A stretch of DNA of 64,000 nucleotides. Origin: Tretioscincus oriximinensis. Lineage: Eukaryota > Chordata > Lepidosauria > Squamata > Gymnophthalmidae. Location of the stretch: NCBI GenBank assembly GCA_022410635.1, contig JAJVDF010000002.1, positions 4,552,415 to 4,616,414 of the forward strand. The letters are read 5' to 3'. The first letter of the stretch is position 1, and the number at the start of each line of letters is the position of its first letter. This document shows positions 36,290 through 46,945 of this stretch, piece after piece. Made by a program: the position numbers and the translations under genes. The notes under the pieces were generated by a model that was given only the letters and a program-made list of their open reading frames with translations, searched no databases and was not told where the DNA came from.

Positions 36290-36492
36290 ACAAACCACAT
36301 TCCATTCTAGGTTACCCATTTTTGGAACAAAATAAGGCTCAGTGCATTTTAAGCCTCAGGTCTTTTCTNCACTAGCTCTTATTCCAAATTATATCCTGAA
36401 ATAGGGACTTCTCATCCAGAAGCTGGTGCAGCCTATGGCAGACCCTAGCAGTCTGCATCACATGCTGATGGCAGGTTCTGATTCCCTTTTTA
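36290..36492. repeat. Foldback family F2, copy 4 (possibly two overlapping copies)
   Basis: AAATAAGGCTCAGTGCA near 36338-36354 is an F2 right end; TTTCT.CACTAGCTCTTATTC near 36364 is a left end, followed by GCAGCCTATGGCAGAC and CATGCTGATGGCAGG. Confidence 0.5.
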
Positions 36493-36617
36493 CTGCTGAA
36501 AGTGACGTAACTATCAAGAGGGAACATGTAGCTAGATAACTTCTAAATATACTATGAAACATATATTCTCACATCAGGGGTAGCTAGCACAGGTAAAGCG
36601 CTCTTTCTGCATTGTGA

Positions 36618-36835
36618 GCCAGTCTGGTCTTGTAGTGACACTATTGGACTCCTATCAAGGAGTCTTCTGGTTGATTTCTCAATCCGCCATTATGTCAACT
36701 TTGGCCTTGGGCCAGTCACAGTTCTTTGGAACTGTCTCAGATTGACCTTTGCAAGGTGTCTGTTGAGAAGAGAAGAACAGAAAGTATGTAAGTTGCTTTG
36801 ATTTCCAGTGAGTTGAGAAAAAGTGGGTATGAAAA
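36618..36835 (+). mobile_element. CORE-SINE family A, diverged copy
   Basis: AGCCAGTCTGGTCTTGTAGT head, CTTGGGCCAGTCACAGTTCT core, AAGGTGTCTGTTGAG. Tail replaced by a TTCC repeat. Confidence 0.65.
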
Positions 36836-36850
36836 CAAACTCTCCTCTTC

Positions 36851-36900
36851 TTTCCTTCCTTCCTTCCTTCCTTCCTTCCTTCCTTCCTTCCTTCCTTTCC
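36851..36900. repeat. (TTCC)n microsatellite
   Basis: About 12 units. Confidence 0.95.
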
Positions 36901-37872
36901 TTCTCTAGGGATTGTCATTTATAAGCTAGTACAAACTATAGTCTTATGCAATCTGCCCTTGTTTTTGGATGACAAGTCTTTACTCTGGAACATTATCTGT
37001 GACAAGACACAGGGCGGAAAGTGCCTAAGTGTTGCTAGAAGTCTCTTCCTCTGCTGAAAGCCAATTCAGGAGTTCCTTTTGAAGCCCACACAGCAAAAGA
37101 AATTCACAGACCAGCTTTCAGCAAGGGGCTGGATTTATCCAGCTGTGTTTACCATCATTGTCTGCCACTACCTCACATATTTCAGCTTCTGTGTGTTTGG
37201 TATGAAAATAATCTTTGCTTAAAAGCCACTGAATGTTACACAGTCCAATATCTGGATTATGTCATACTTACAAATACTTGCCAAAAGTTTATTTGCTTTT
37301 GTTCTAAAGAATGAAATGCATGTTCTCTTTCGTAATAGTCAACTGTTTATGTTGCTTGCACATTGGACATTTTCTCCGGAAGAACCATAATTTGTTCCTC
37401 TCCTCCCCCCCCCCCCCAAGAGTTTGAATGATGTCATGAACATGGCGCATCCCCCCATAATCCCTCATTTTGGCTCCCATTCCCTAATGGTGAAATCTGT
37501 ATTCAGTTTTCAGGTGCAGATGATCTTCCAAGCAACTAATTTCTGGTCACTTGCAGCTTGTACCAATTGTTCTAGTCATTTCATTATTTTTTGCTTGGCT
37601 TTTGTTCTCAAGCAATTGTCAGAGACTGATTTAACAGGGTCTGAAAGATTCTGGGATGAGGCTACATTACTTAGCCAGGGTGCCTGTCAGCTTGGCTAGC
37701 TGGAAGGACTACNCACAGTGCAGTCTGAACAACCAGCTGTCTGGGGTAGGCAGCAGCTGGCTGGCTCTCAGTTAGAAGGTAACACAAAAGCTGGACATCA
37801 ACTAACATGTCCATATTGGCTAAAGGAGCAATTTTTCTTTTGGCTACTATAGGATGTTTGAGGAACTCTGAA
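36901..37872. other. Unannotated stretch
   Basis: Nothing recognised; a C homopolymer near 37406. Confidence 0.4.
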
Positions 37873-38070
37873 AGAATTTATTTATTTATTTATTCTTATT
37901 CCCTGCCCTATACCTGAAGGGTTGTCAACCAAAGGGCAGCAATGGGGCATACAAAGAGCATATAACTTTTGTTGCTTTCTCCATAACAGATGTCTTATGA
38001 AGTAGGCTGAGCNGAGAGAGTTCTAAAGAACTGTGATTGGTCCAAGGTCACCCAGCTGGCTTCATGGAAT
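37873..38070 (-). mobile_element. CORE-SINE family A, 5'-truncated
   Basis: (TTTA)n, CCTGCCCTATACCTGAAGGG, TTGTTGCTTTCTCCATAACA, AACTGTGATTGGTCCAAGGT, CACCCAGCTGGCTTCATGGA. The tRNA head is missing. Confidence 0.8.
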
Positions 38071-38284
38071 ATCTGTTGCCCTTGCTTAGGGTTGCCATAC
38101 GTCCCGGGAAGGCAGGACAATCCCGGCTTTGGGGACTAAAATATAGTCCCCTCCAGGTTTTAAGATAAAATCCCAGATTTTTACATTCCCNGATGCTGCA
38201 TATAAAATATAAAATGCAGGATTTTATAGGCAAAGCCCGATCAACGCTTTCCAGGGTCCTGGAAGGAACCTCGGAGCGTGCCGT

Positions 38285-38489
38285 AGCTGCTCCTCTGCTG
38301 GAGGCGGGGTTTCGCACCTGCTGTCAGGCAAAGTGAGCCAACTCACCTCCAGCAGAGGAAAAATGCCTGGGTTTGTGATAGGGTCTGTTCTCCTGTCACA
38401 AACCCAAGCGTTTTTCCTCTGCTGGAGGTGAGTTGGTGCGCTTTGCCTGACAGCAGGCGTGAAACCCCGCCTCCAGCAGAGGAGCAGCT
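38285..38489. repeat. Long inverted repeat, arms about 95 bp, loop about 15 bp
   Basis: CTCCTCTGCTGGAGGCGGGG, GACAG/CTGTCAGGCAAAG and CACCTCCAGCAGAGGAAAAA pair with the right arm with few mismatches. Would form a stable hairpin in RNA or a cruciform in DNA. Confidence 0.85.
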
Positions 38490-38579
38490 ATGCACACGCA
38501 CTCACGCACACTCAGANGCTTCTGGTGAGACAGACAGAAGAGAGGTTTTGCCTGTCCCACCACAAGCGTCCATGTGTGC

Positions 38580-38630
38580 CGCGTGCATGCGCGCATGTAC
38601 GTATGTGTGCATGCGCATGCACGCACCCCC
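38580..38630. repeat. Alternating purine-pyrimidine tract
   Basis: GCGTGCATGCGCGCATGTAC followed by GTATGTGTGCATGCGCATGC; a Z-DNA-prone composition. Confidence 0.7.
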
Positions 38631-38671
38631 ACCCCGTCCCGGTTTTGGGCTGCCAAAATATGGCAACCCTA

Positions 38672-39993
38672 CCCTTGTTGCAACTTTTACACACAGCTAT
38701 TAAAGCTATGGNTCTCTCACCTTCGGCTATTTTCTCATGCCATGCATTGTCCAATGCCCTGCTGGCCCTATTAGAAGCCAGATCAAGAGATCTGAACCAA
38801 ATCAGAGGGATTGGAAGGGCAAACGGCAGCATGGATTGCACTTAATTGTGGAGGTGCACATCAGGACTANGATTAACACCTAAAAGTAGACTTGGGTACT
38901 GTATCCTTAATATGTGTGTCAGTTTCAGATGCTGCATACATTATAAGCTGCACCTGCTAAAACTGAGTGCCAGTCTGAGAGAAAAATGATATAAAAACCA
39001 CCTCTTCCTTCTTCCTCTCTGTTCCCTCTTCTTCCCTCTTCTCTCCTCTTCTTCCCTCTTCCCTCTCCTTTGTCTTCTCTTCTTCCTCTTCTCAACCATT
39101 TTCTTGCCAGGATCTGCTTCAATGCCATGTTCCATATGGATCTGGCTTTTCTATGGGAGGTATGGCCTGGTCTGGAATTTGGATGAGACTTTTCCATGAA
39201 AAGTATCAACATGTACCAAGGAGATTACAGGTTTCCTTAGATAATATGATTTTTATTTCAAAAATTTGGAGCTAGAGATGCTGTTCCATTCCCTGTGGAA
39301 ATGGGAAATATTTATGAAGCATTAATTGGTCTACAGCAGATGTTGGTGACAGGGCCCTCTAAGTGGTGGTGCTTGTTTTTGGCATGATCTACTTGTCTCC
39401 AGGCCCGGCTTTTGTTGTTTTTTGCAATCATTGCGTATCAGAAGAAAGAAAGATAAAATAACTTGGAAAAAGTCCTATTGGCTTGAACCTTGAACTATGT
39501 GCTTGTACCTTTCTCTCTCTTTCTAGGTGTGNGTAATTATTTGCTTAAGATATGAAAAGTGCTTCACTGATTTTATGCCAGCTAATTTACATTTTAAACT
39601 ACATCTAATCACTTTGAAACTGAAGAGGCTTAAACCAAATGTGAAGAGCCCCCCACAACATTTGAGATAGCTAGTAATGGAGCAGAAGGGTTAGCTGCAC
39701 TTTCAGGAACAAGATAAGCAGCAATATCGTAACACCTTCCTGCATTAAAAAAGCAATATTGGAGAGAATCGGATTTCATGTGAATGAACTTTGCCTAACA
39801 TGGTAACCCAAAGATGAAGTTAGTCTCTGTGAAAAGCTGCAGGAAAACAACAACAACAAAGAAAGGAATGGAAATAGAATTGCACTTGAGAATGAAGGGA
39901 TTCTGAACAGTTAATTATAGTGCATAGATACTCTTTCTACCCTGAATTCTACCCTCTACTCTGGAGTATATTTTGGAATAAGAGTCAGAGGGA
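38672..39993. other. Unannotated stretch with pyrimidine tract
   Basis: 38997-39095 is a CTT/CTCTTC-rich tract. The rest shows no gene or repeat I recognise. Confidence 0.4.
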
Positions 39994-40223
39994 GAACATA
40001 AGAGCATAAGAAGAGCCATACTGGATCAGGCCACAGCCCATCAAGTCCAGCATTTTGTGTCACACAGAGGCCCACCAGATGCACCTGGGCAGTCCGAACA
40101 GAGGAAAGCAAAATATACACCTGTTCGTGACTCCCTGCAAATGGTATTTCAGGAGTCCTGCCTGTTGCTCCATCTCGGAGGCAACATCCAGACATCCATC
40201 CTAGTATCGATTTATATCCTTGG
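39994..40223 (-). mobile_element. CR1 LINE 3' fragment, left part of a split copy
   Basis: Antisense CR1: ATAAGAAGAGCCATACTGGA, CATCAAGTCCAGCATTTTGT, CCCTGCAAATGGTATTTCAG, ending TTTATATCCTTGG. The next part of the same CR1 region is found at 41481-41526. Confidence 0.85.
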
Positions 40224-41480
40224 AAAGTCACAAGATGAAGAATTGAGGTGCAAAATTGCAGGTTCAATGTCCACTCAGAACAGCACAGACTGAGGGGACA
40301 AGGGGACTCGGACAGAAACCCACCCTTTACAGCAGGCCACAGGCACGCAGCCCCGTTCTCATCCCCATTGACCCAGGAGGTCCGAGAGCTTTCAGGCTTG
40401 CCAAAACCAAATACACCGGGATCTTTGCTTTTTACAGGGTTTGATCCTCGACTGTTATTTCTTCCAGCCTGCTGGTCAGCGACTCCGTTCCCGGTGACAC
40501 CTGGGCAGTGATTTGGGGTTCCCAACAGACACCTTGTCACCAAGGTGAAGATGATGGCTGGAAATGGTGCCTTGCAAGCTCTCTGAGCAGAGATCTCCAA
40601 CAGGTTGAAAGATCCAGCAGGAACAAAAGTTGGCAAGAAGGAAGCTCCAGCAGCCACACTTGTCCGGGATCCCATGTCCCATCTGGAGGAGGACGTCACA
40701 GCCAGGCAGAAACCGGGAAGCAAGTGGGTGGCGGGATACCAGAACTAAAGCGTCACAAATACTACGCTTAAGGTAAAATGCTGGATAAACAACCTTTTCT
40801 TTTGAGGAGGGTCAAGTCTTCATTTCCCAGCGTCCTCCTGCCCTCTTGCAGGTAAGCTAAGGGAATATAGATATATATACACGTTTATGTATCACGACAT
40901 ATATCAGCAAGTGTATATCGCTCTGCTGGATAAAGTGCTTCGAAAACGGTGGTACGGGTCCAGATATGAAGCACCTGGCCAGTTTCCATCTACCAAACTG
41001 GGAATTCCACCAACGGACAATATTTCACAGACGAGGATTTTCTTTCCATTTCATTTCTGAACACAGCAGAAGGCCAGGATTGGCCTGGAAATCCAGGCTT
41101 CTTGAGAGTCTCCAAGTGTCATGTTTTATTCTTCAAGGTGGTTCTGTTCTGACCCGGAGAGTCCACAGCTCCTACACAATCAATCTGGACTTTGCTCAAA
41201 TTAAGGGGCGTTTGGCCCAGCATATTCATTTCATCGTGTGAATGTTGGTCGCTGATCAGAACAAACTGATTGATTGAGTGTCTCGCTGGCAAACGAGAGG
41301 TTTAAGACATACAGTGTGTATTTGTGGGGTTGTGTGTGTCTGTGTGTGTGTGTCTAAACTCCNAGTCCCTCTCTGTGGCATCCTCTGAGATGAGACGGAG
41401 CCTCTTGGCTTCAGCCTGCCGCTCTTCCGGACCCCAACAGGCTGGGACGCATTGTGATAAAAAAACGGGGGAATACGCCA
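40224..41480. other. 1.26-kb insertion of unknown origin inside a CR1
   Basis: Sits between two adjacent pieces of one antisense CR1 and is bracketed by TTTATATCCTTGG (40211-40223) and ATTATACCCTTGG (41481-41493), 11 of 13 matching, a plausible retroposition-length target duplication. It is GC-richer than its surroundings in the first half. A + strand frame 40512-40748 is open except for one TGA at 40584-40586 and looks protein-like (AEISNRLKDPAGTKVGKK). CAG|GTAAGC after a pyrimidine tract at 40849 resembles a splice site. No family recognised: could be a processed pseudogene, an unknown transposon or part of a non-coding transcript. Confidence 0.4.
41331..41354. repeat. (GT)n short microsatellite
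   Basis: About ten TG units with one interruption. Confidence 0.85.
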
Positions 41481-41526
41481 ATTATACCCTTGGTGTCCAT
41501 AAACCTGTCTAGTCCTGTCTTGAAAG
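41481..41526 (-). mobile_element. CR1 LINE fragment, right part of the split copy
   Basis: ATACCCTTGGTGTCCATAAA and CCTGTCTAGTCCTGTCTTGA continue the CR1 that stops at 40223. Confidence 0.75.
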
Positions 41527-41682
41527 GTGGGTATGGTTCTTTTAAAATGTTTTACTATGCATATTTTTATTTACACATAGCTGCTCGTGAAAGATGGGAT
41601 ATGTGTGGGTATGATTCTTTTAAAATGTTTTACTGAGTGTATTTTTATTTAAACATAGCTACTCTTGAAAGATGGGATTTAA
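41527..41682. repeat. Tandem duplication of a 78-bp unit
   Basis: 41527-41604 and 41605-41682 align end to end: GTGGGTATG.TTCTTTTAAA, ATGTTTTACT, TATTTTTATTTA.ACATAGCT, GAAAGATGGGAT in each, with about 10 differences. Confidence 0.9.
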
Positions 41683-42256
41683 GTTCCTACATAAAATAAG
41701 TGAAATAAATCTGCATTCTATTGCATATTATGGCATTAGAATAAGACTGCACCAGAAATACATCACAAAGCTTGGACATTCAAGAATAAAGCACTGTCCA
41801 GATTGCTTTATTCCAGAATACCCATGCTTACAGTGCACACGNCAATTTAAAAGCCNCTGCAATGTTATAATCTGGAATATAGCAATTATGTATCTGTGCA
41901 CACCAAACAAGTGTATTCCATGACCGATGCCCCAGTTCCATAACATCACTCATCNACCTCGTCATAGTTTACTTTCAACAGCCAATAGAAACAATTGCCG
42001 TGTTCTTGGTTGTTTTAACATCTTGCATCTAATTTGTGCCCTCGCATAGACTTGCGAGAGTACGAGGGTTCTCCAGAATGATGCCTGAATATCTGAGCAA
42101 TAGTTTAATCTGGGGAAAAAAGATGTTTATCGCAGATCAACTACTGAACAATGCTTAGCACTTGTGCTCGAGTCTTCATGATTGCATTACAAACGAGGTA
42201 GAAAACTGTTATGTGCATGTAGCCTATAATAGAATAAACAATATTAGATGCAGTTT

Positions 42257-42370
42257 AAGGCTCAGTGGGGAAACTGGGCCTTATTCTAAGATATAATTTG
42301 GAACAGGAGCCTTCCATCCATTACTAGAGCAGAATATTGTCTGCACTAGCATTTGCATGAGCCAAAATAA
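42257..42370. repeat. Foldback family F2 fragment (duplicated at 44296-44409)
   Basis: AAGGCTCAGTGGGGAAACTG, GGCCTTATTCTAAGATATAA, TCTGCACTAGCATTTGCATG, CCAAAATAAGG. Confidence 0.5.
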
Positions 42371-42602
42371 GGTTCAAGTGAAAAGAGCCAAAATCCACTG
42401 TACTAGCTTGAAGTCTAGGGCATTCCCTCTAAATTTTGGCTATATGGTTATATTTCTTTGGGGTCAGCCTTTGAAGGGATTCTCCTGGTGTGCTTGTTCA
42501 CTGGTCCAGTATACGTTGCCCACTGCAGAATTGCTCTAATTATTGGACTGTCAAACACTGGAAGAGCAATCTAGCTTGAGCAAAAAGCCTACAGGATAAA
42601 TA

Positions 42603-42790
42603 AGCAAGGTGTCTCATAGCACCTTAGATATTAACAAGAAAAAGGTAGGCTACATGAGCTTTTATGGACAGGTCTACTTCTTTAGANGCTGAGTCTACTT
42701 CTTCAGATGTTTACATCTAAAAATGTTGACTTGTAAAAAAGCTCACAGTGCCTACCTTTTTCTTGTTAGTCTATGAGACCTGCTTGCTTG
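42603..42790 (+). mobile_element. Foldback family F1, copy 4 (duplicated at 44642-44829)
   Basis: Left arm GTGTCTCATAGCACCTTAGA, AACAAGAAAAAGGTAGGC, CATGAGCTTTTATGGACAGG; right arm AAAGCTCACAGTGCCTACCT, TTTTCTTGTTAGTCTATGAG. The centre is rearranged (N at 42687), so the ribozyme-like core is lost. Confidence 0.65.
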
Positions 42791-43994
42791 AAATTCTATA
42801 TCCGAATACAAAGTATACTTTCCAGTCTTGGAAAGTATAATTCAGAAGCATCATATTGTACTTCTCTATGTTTTAATCAAGCCACGGATAGCAATGGGAT
42901 ATTATTTTGTCTCCAGTTGTTTTTCATATGAGACTATCAATGCCTGGCAGCAAATAGTTCTAAGCCTCTGTATATTTAAAAAGTATTTACATATGCAAAT
43001 GTGTAAAGGCCATGGGTGGGCTTTCCTCTCCCCCTTCTTTCACTGGCTAAAAAGTCCTATTCTGACCTTGGATATGCTGGGATAAAAGCCCCTCTGTGAC
43101 TTCAAGCTTTTGAACTGGAATTCACTCCACATTCATCTACAGCCACAAAACAACATGTGCTGGCATTCAGCTCTCAGGGGTTCCTTTTGGAACAATCTGA
43201 ACATTGGCATTGTTCAAAAAGGCAGGGGGCAGCCATGTTCACCCAGGGTGTCTAATTGCTCAGTATTATGCATGTACATTTGGGGGAACAAGTTGGCCTT
43301 CTGGTACTTGTGTGAGTGTTTGTAAAGCTCAAATTATTCAGTACAGTATCAGAAATCTAAGTCTGCTTTGCTGTAATATACACGAGAAGACTTCTGCTCT
43401 ATCAAAAAGAAAACAGAATGTAATTGGGAAATTGAAATAAGGCAGTTTCCATTTCAGACGGCATCTTTGCCATGACCTAGCTAAATGCCCCTGGGTAAGT
43501 CTTTAGCCTTAGTTCCTCTTCATAAAATCATTAGAGAAATTATTTCTCTGATGCACAATACTAGAACCATGGCTATGGATACTAAAATATGGTTTCTTCT
43601 TCCTAGAAAAGCTTTGCCAATGAAGATCTATGAAGGGGAGGAGGCTAGTTGTCCATTCCTGTAGCTTGCTGGTAGCTAATAAGGCAAACGTGGGATGAGC
43701 AGGTCCAGTCACATTGACTACAGGGGAAGGTCTTGTCTGAATGTGGTGCAGTGCTTGTATTCTGGTTCCTGAGCTTCTGTCTTTGGTCCTTGATGCTAGC
43801 CTGGTGTGTGTTCTTGAAGGAGGAGACAGCATTGAAAATGGTTTGTCTTCAACCTTCACAATGAAAACAGCACATATAGAATGGGAGGAATATGTCTGAG
43901 CACAGTTGAGAAGGACCTGGGTGTTTTGGTAGATCACAGATTAAACATGAGTCAACAGTGTGAAGCAGCTGCAAAAAAGGCAAACACAATCCTN

Positions 43995-46032
43995 ACCTCG
44001 TCATAGTTTACTTTCAACAGCCAATAGAAACAATTGCCGTGTTCTTGGTTGTTTTAACATCTTGCATCTAATTTGTGCCCTCGCATAGACTTGCGAGAGT
44101 ACGAGGGTTCTCCAGAATGATGCCTGAATATCTGAGCAATAGTTTAATCTGGGGAAAAAAGATGTTTATCGCAGATCAACTACTGAACAATGCTTAGCAC
44201 TTGTGCTCGAGTCTTCATGATTGCATTACAAACGAGGTAGAAAACTGTTATGTGCATGTAGCCTATAATAGAATAAACAATATTAGATGCAGTTTAAGGC
44301 TCAGTGGGGAAACTGGGCCTTATTCTAAGATATAATTTGGAACAGGAGCCTTCCATCCATTACTAGAGCAGAATATTGTCTGCACTAGCATTTGCATGAG
44401 CCAAAATAAGGTTCAAGTGAAAAGAGCCAAAATCCACTGTACTAGCTTGAAGTCTAGGGCATTCCCTCTAAATTTTGGCTATATGGTTATATTTCTTTGG
44501 GGTCAGCCTTTGAAGGGATTCTCCTGGTGTGCTTGTTCACTGGTCCAGTATACGTTGCCCACTGCAGAATTGCTCTAATTATTGGACTGTCAAACACTGG
44601 AAGAGCAATCTAGCTTGAGCAAAAAGCCTACAGGATAAATAAGCAAGGTGTCTCATAGCACCTTAGATATTAACAAGAAAAAGGTAGGCTACATGAGCTT
44701 TTATGGACAGGTCTACTTCTTTAGANGCTGAGTCTACTTCTTCAGATGTTTACATCTAAAAATGTTGACTTGTAAAAAAGCTCACAGTGCCTACCTTTTT
44801 CTTGTTAGTCTATGAGACCTGCTTGCTTGAAATTCTATATCCGAATACAAAGTATACTTTCCAGTCTTGGAAAGTATAATTCAGAAGCATCATATTGTAC
44901 TTCTCTATGTTTTAATCAAGCCACGGATAGCAATGGGATATTATTTTGTCTCCAGTTGTTTTTCATATGAGACTATCAATGCCTGGCAGCAAATAGTTCT
45001 AAGCCTCTGTATATTTAAAAAGTATTTACATATGCAAATGTGTAAAGGCCATGGGTGGGCTTTCCTCTCCCCCTTCTTTCACTGGCTAAAAAGTCCTATT
45101 CTGACCTTGGATATGCTGGGATAAAAGCCCCTCTGTGACTTCAAGCTTTTGAACTGGAATTCACTCCACATTCATCTACAGCCACAAAACAACATGTGCT
45201 GGCATTCAGCTCTCAGGGGTTCCTTTTGGAACAATCTGAACATTGGCATTGTTCAAAAAGGCAGGGGGCAGCCATGTTCACCCAGGGTGTCTAATTGCTC
45301 AGTATTATGCATGTACATTTGGGGGAACAAGTTGGCCTTCTGGTACTTGTGTGAGTGTTTGTAAAGCTCAAATTATTCAGTACAGTATCAGAAATCTAAG
45401 TCTGCTTTGCTGTAATATACACGAGAAGACTTCTGCTCTATCAAAAAGAAAACAGAATGTAATTGGGAAATTGAAATAAGGCAGTTTCCATTTCAGACGG
45501 CATCTTTGCCATGACCTAGCTAAATGCCCCTGGGTAAGTCTTTAGCCTTAGTTCCTCTTCATAAAATCATTAGAGAAATTATTTCTCTGATGCACAATAC
45601 TAGAACCATGGCTATGGATACTAAAATATGGTTTCTTCTTCCTAGAAAAGCTTTGCCAATGAAGATCTATGAAGGGGAGGAGGCTAGTTGTCCATTCCTG
45701 TAGCTTGCTGGTAGCTAATAAGGCAAACGTGGGATGAGCAGGTCCAGTCACATTGACTACAGGGGAAGGTCTTGTCTGAATGTGGTGCAGTGCTTGTATT
45801 CTGGTTCCTGAGCTTCTGTCTTTGGTCCTTGATGCTAGCCTGGTGTGTGTTCTTGAAGGAGGAGACAGCATTGAAAATGGTTTGTCTTCAACCTTCACAA
45901 TGAAAACAGCACATATAGAATGGGAGGAATATGTCTGAGCACAGTTGAGAAGGACCTGGGTGTTTTGGTAGATCACAGATTAAACATGAGTCAACAGTGT
46001 GAAGCAGCTGCAAAAAAGGCAAACACAATCCT
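43995..46032. repeat. Exact 2,038-bp repeat, copy 2
   Basis: Same sequence as 41956-43993, offset 2,039. Unlike copy 1 it runs without a break into the rest of the CR1, so this is probably the true genomic copy. Confidence 0.9.
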
Positions 46033-46605
46033 GGGATGTATCAAGAGGGGCATAGAATCTCGCTCACATGAAGTAATTATTCCTCTCTACAGTACTTTGG
46101 TACGACCACACTTGGAATACTGTGTTCAGTTCTGGGGGCACCAATTTAAAAAGGACATTGATAAACTAGAGCAAGTACAAAAGAGAGTTACAAGGATGGT
46201 GAGTGGTCTGGAAACCATGTCCTATGAGGAACGGTTGAAGGATCTAGGGATGTTTAGTCTGCAAAAGAGAAGACTGAGAGGAGACTTGATAGCTGTCCAC
46301 AAATATCTGAAGGGCTGTCACAGAGCAGAGGAATCAGCACTTTTCTCATTAGCACATGGAAGGACTAGAAACAATGGAATGAAACTGCAAGGGAGTAGAT
46401 ATCAGAAAAAACTTTCTAACAGTCAGGGTGATAAACCAGTGGAACAGTTTGCCACAGGAGGTGGTGAGTTCTCCTTCACTGGAAGTCTTCAAACAGAGAC
46501 TGGACAGTCATCTGTCTGGGATGGTTTAATGAATCCTGCATCGAGCAGGGGGTTGGACCCGATGACCCTGAAGGTCCCTTCCAACTCTATGATTCTATGA
46601 TTCTA
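45910..46605 (+). mobile_element. CR1 LINE, C-terminal reverse transcriptase and complete 3' end
   Basis: The best-preserved LINE here. The frame 45920-46600 (226 codons) encodes the CR1 C-terminal domain: EKDLGVLVDHRLNMSQQCE, STLVRPHLEYCVQFWG, KKDIDKLEQVQKRVTRM, RRLRGDLIAVHKYLKG. Near 46400 the frame shifts relative to CR1, so the last 60 or so codons are out of frame although the DNA still matches. It ends with the CR1 hallmark TTGGACCCGATGACC, CCCTTCCAACTCTATG and repeated ATTCTATG. 5'-truncated and inactive, yet fairly young judging from the few stops. The ATG start has no meaning for the element. Confidence 0.93.
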
Positions 46606-46789
46606 TGATTGGCTGCTAAGGCAGGCCACTGACAGTGGCAGATACGGCAAATATCAAGAGATTTCTTAGAAATCTTAGAGTATGGACTATGCCTAGTCGA
46701 TGCCACTTATTCACTCAACTGTATTGTATATTTTGGTACATTCAAATATAGCAAAATAGGTCAGTGATGTATGGAAACTGATAGGTAAA
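46606..46789. other. Unannotated spacer
   Basis: Nothing recognised. Confidence 0.4.
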
Positions 46790-46945
46790 AGAGGTAGGGC
46801 TGGCACTGGAAAATATTGTCACTCAGAGGCTTATTGGTCTATGGAATTTTCTGTCAGAAAAGGTGGCAATAGCAGCCAGCTTGCATAGCTTTAAGAAACA
46901 ATTCATAGAGGTCAAGAGCATCAATGGAAGTGCTCCCTAAGTAGT
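46790..46945 (+). mobile_element. CR1-like LINE fragment, old
   Basis: TCACTCAGAGGCTTATTGGT, CTATGGAATTTTCTGTCAG, GCAGCCAGCTTGCATAGCTT, TAAGAAACAATTCATAGAGG parallel the CR1 3' UTR blocks. Confidence 0.6.

Larger units (their letters stand above)
38087..38671. mobile_element. Non-autonomous hAT element (585 bp) with internal giant palindrome
   Basis: Termini TAGGGTTGCCATA and TATGGCAACCCTA are inverted repeats; flanks CCCTTGCT (38079-38086) and CCCTTGTT (38672-38679) are an 8-bp target duplication with one mismatch, both typical of hAT. Inside, 38285-38379 and 38395-38489 form inverted arms of about 95 bp (AGCTGCTCCTCTGCTGGAGG on the left). The right third is CpG-bearing alternating purine/pyrimidine. 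No transposase coding region is visible. Confidence 0.8.
41956..43993. repeat. Exact 2,038-bp repeat, copy 1
   Basis: Identical to 43995-46032 as far as I can compare by eye, including an ambiguous base at the same internal place (42687 and 44726). It is bounded by single Ns at 41955 and 43994, and stops inside the CR1 that copy 2 continues. Contents: an F2 fragment (about 42257-42370), an F1 foldback (42603-42790), about 1 kb of unrecognised sequence, and the first part of a CR1. Most likely an assembly duplication. Confidence 0.9.

Noticed and set aside
38396..38845. Several overlapping open frames, some Cys/His-rich
   Set aside because: They lie in the GC-rich hAT palindrome and its alternating purine/pyrimidine tract; composition explains them.
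39956..40723. 255-codon minus-strand open frame
   Set aside because: It crosses the edge of a CR1 fragment into the unknown insertion. No domain; the frame is open by chance.
43509..43937. 142-codon minus-strand frame, repeated at 45548-45976
   Set aside because: Its duplication comes from the 2-kb repeat, not from a gene family. No domain seen.
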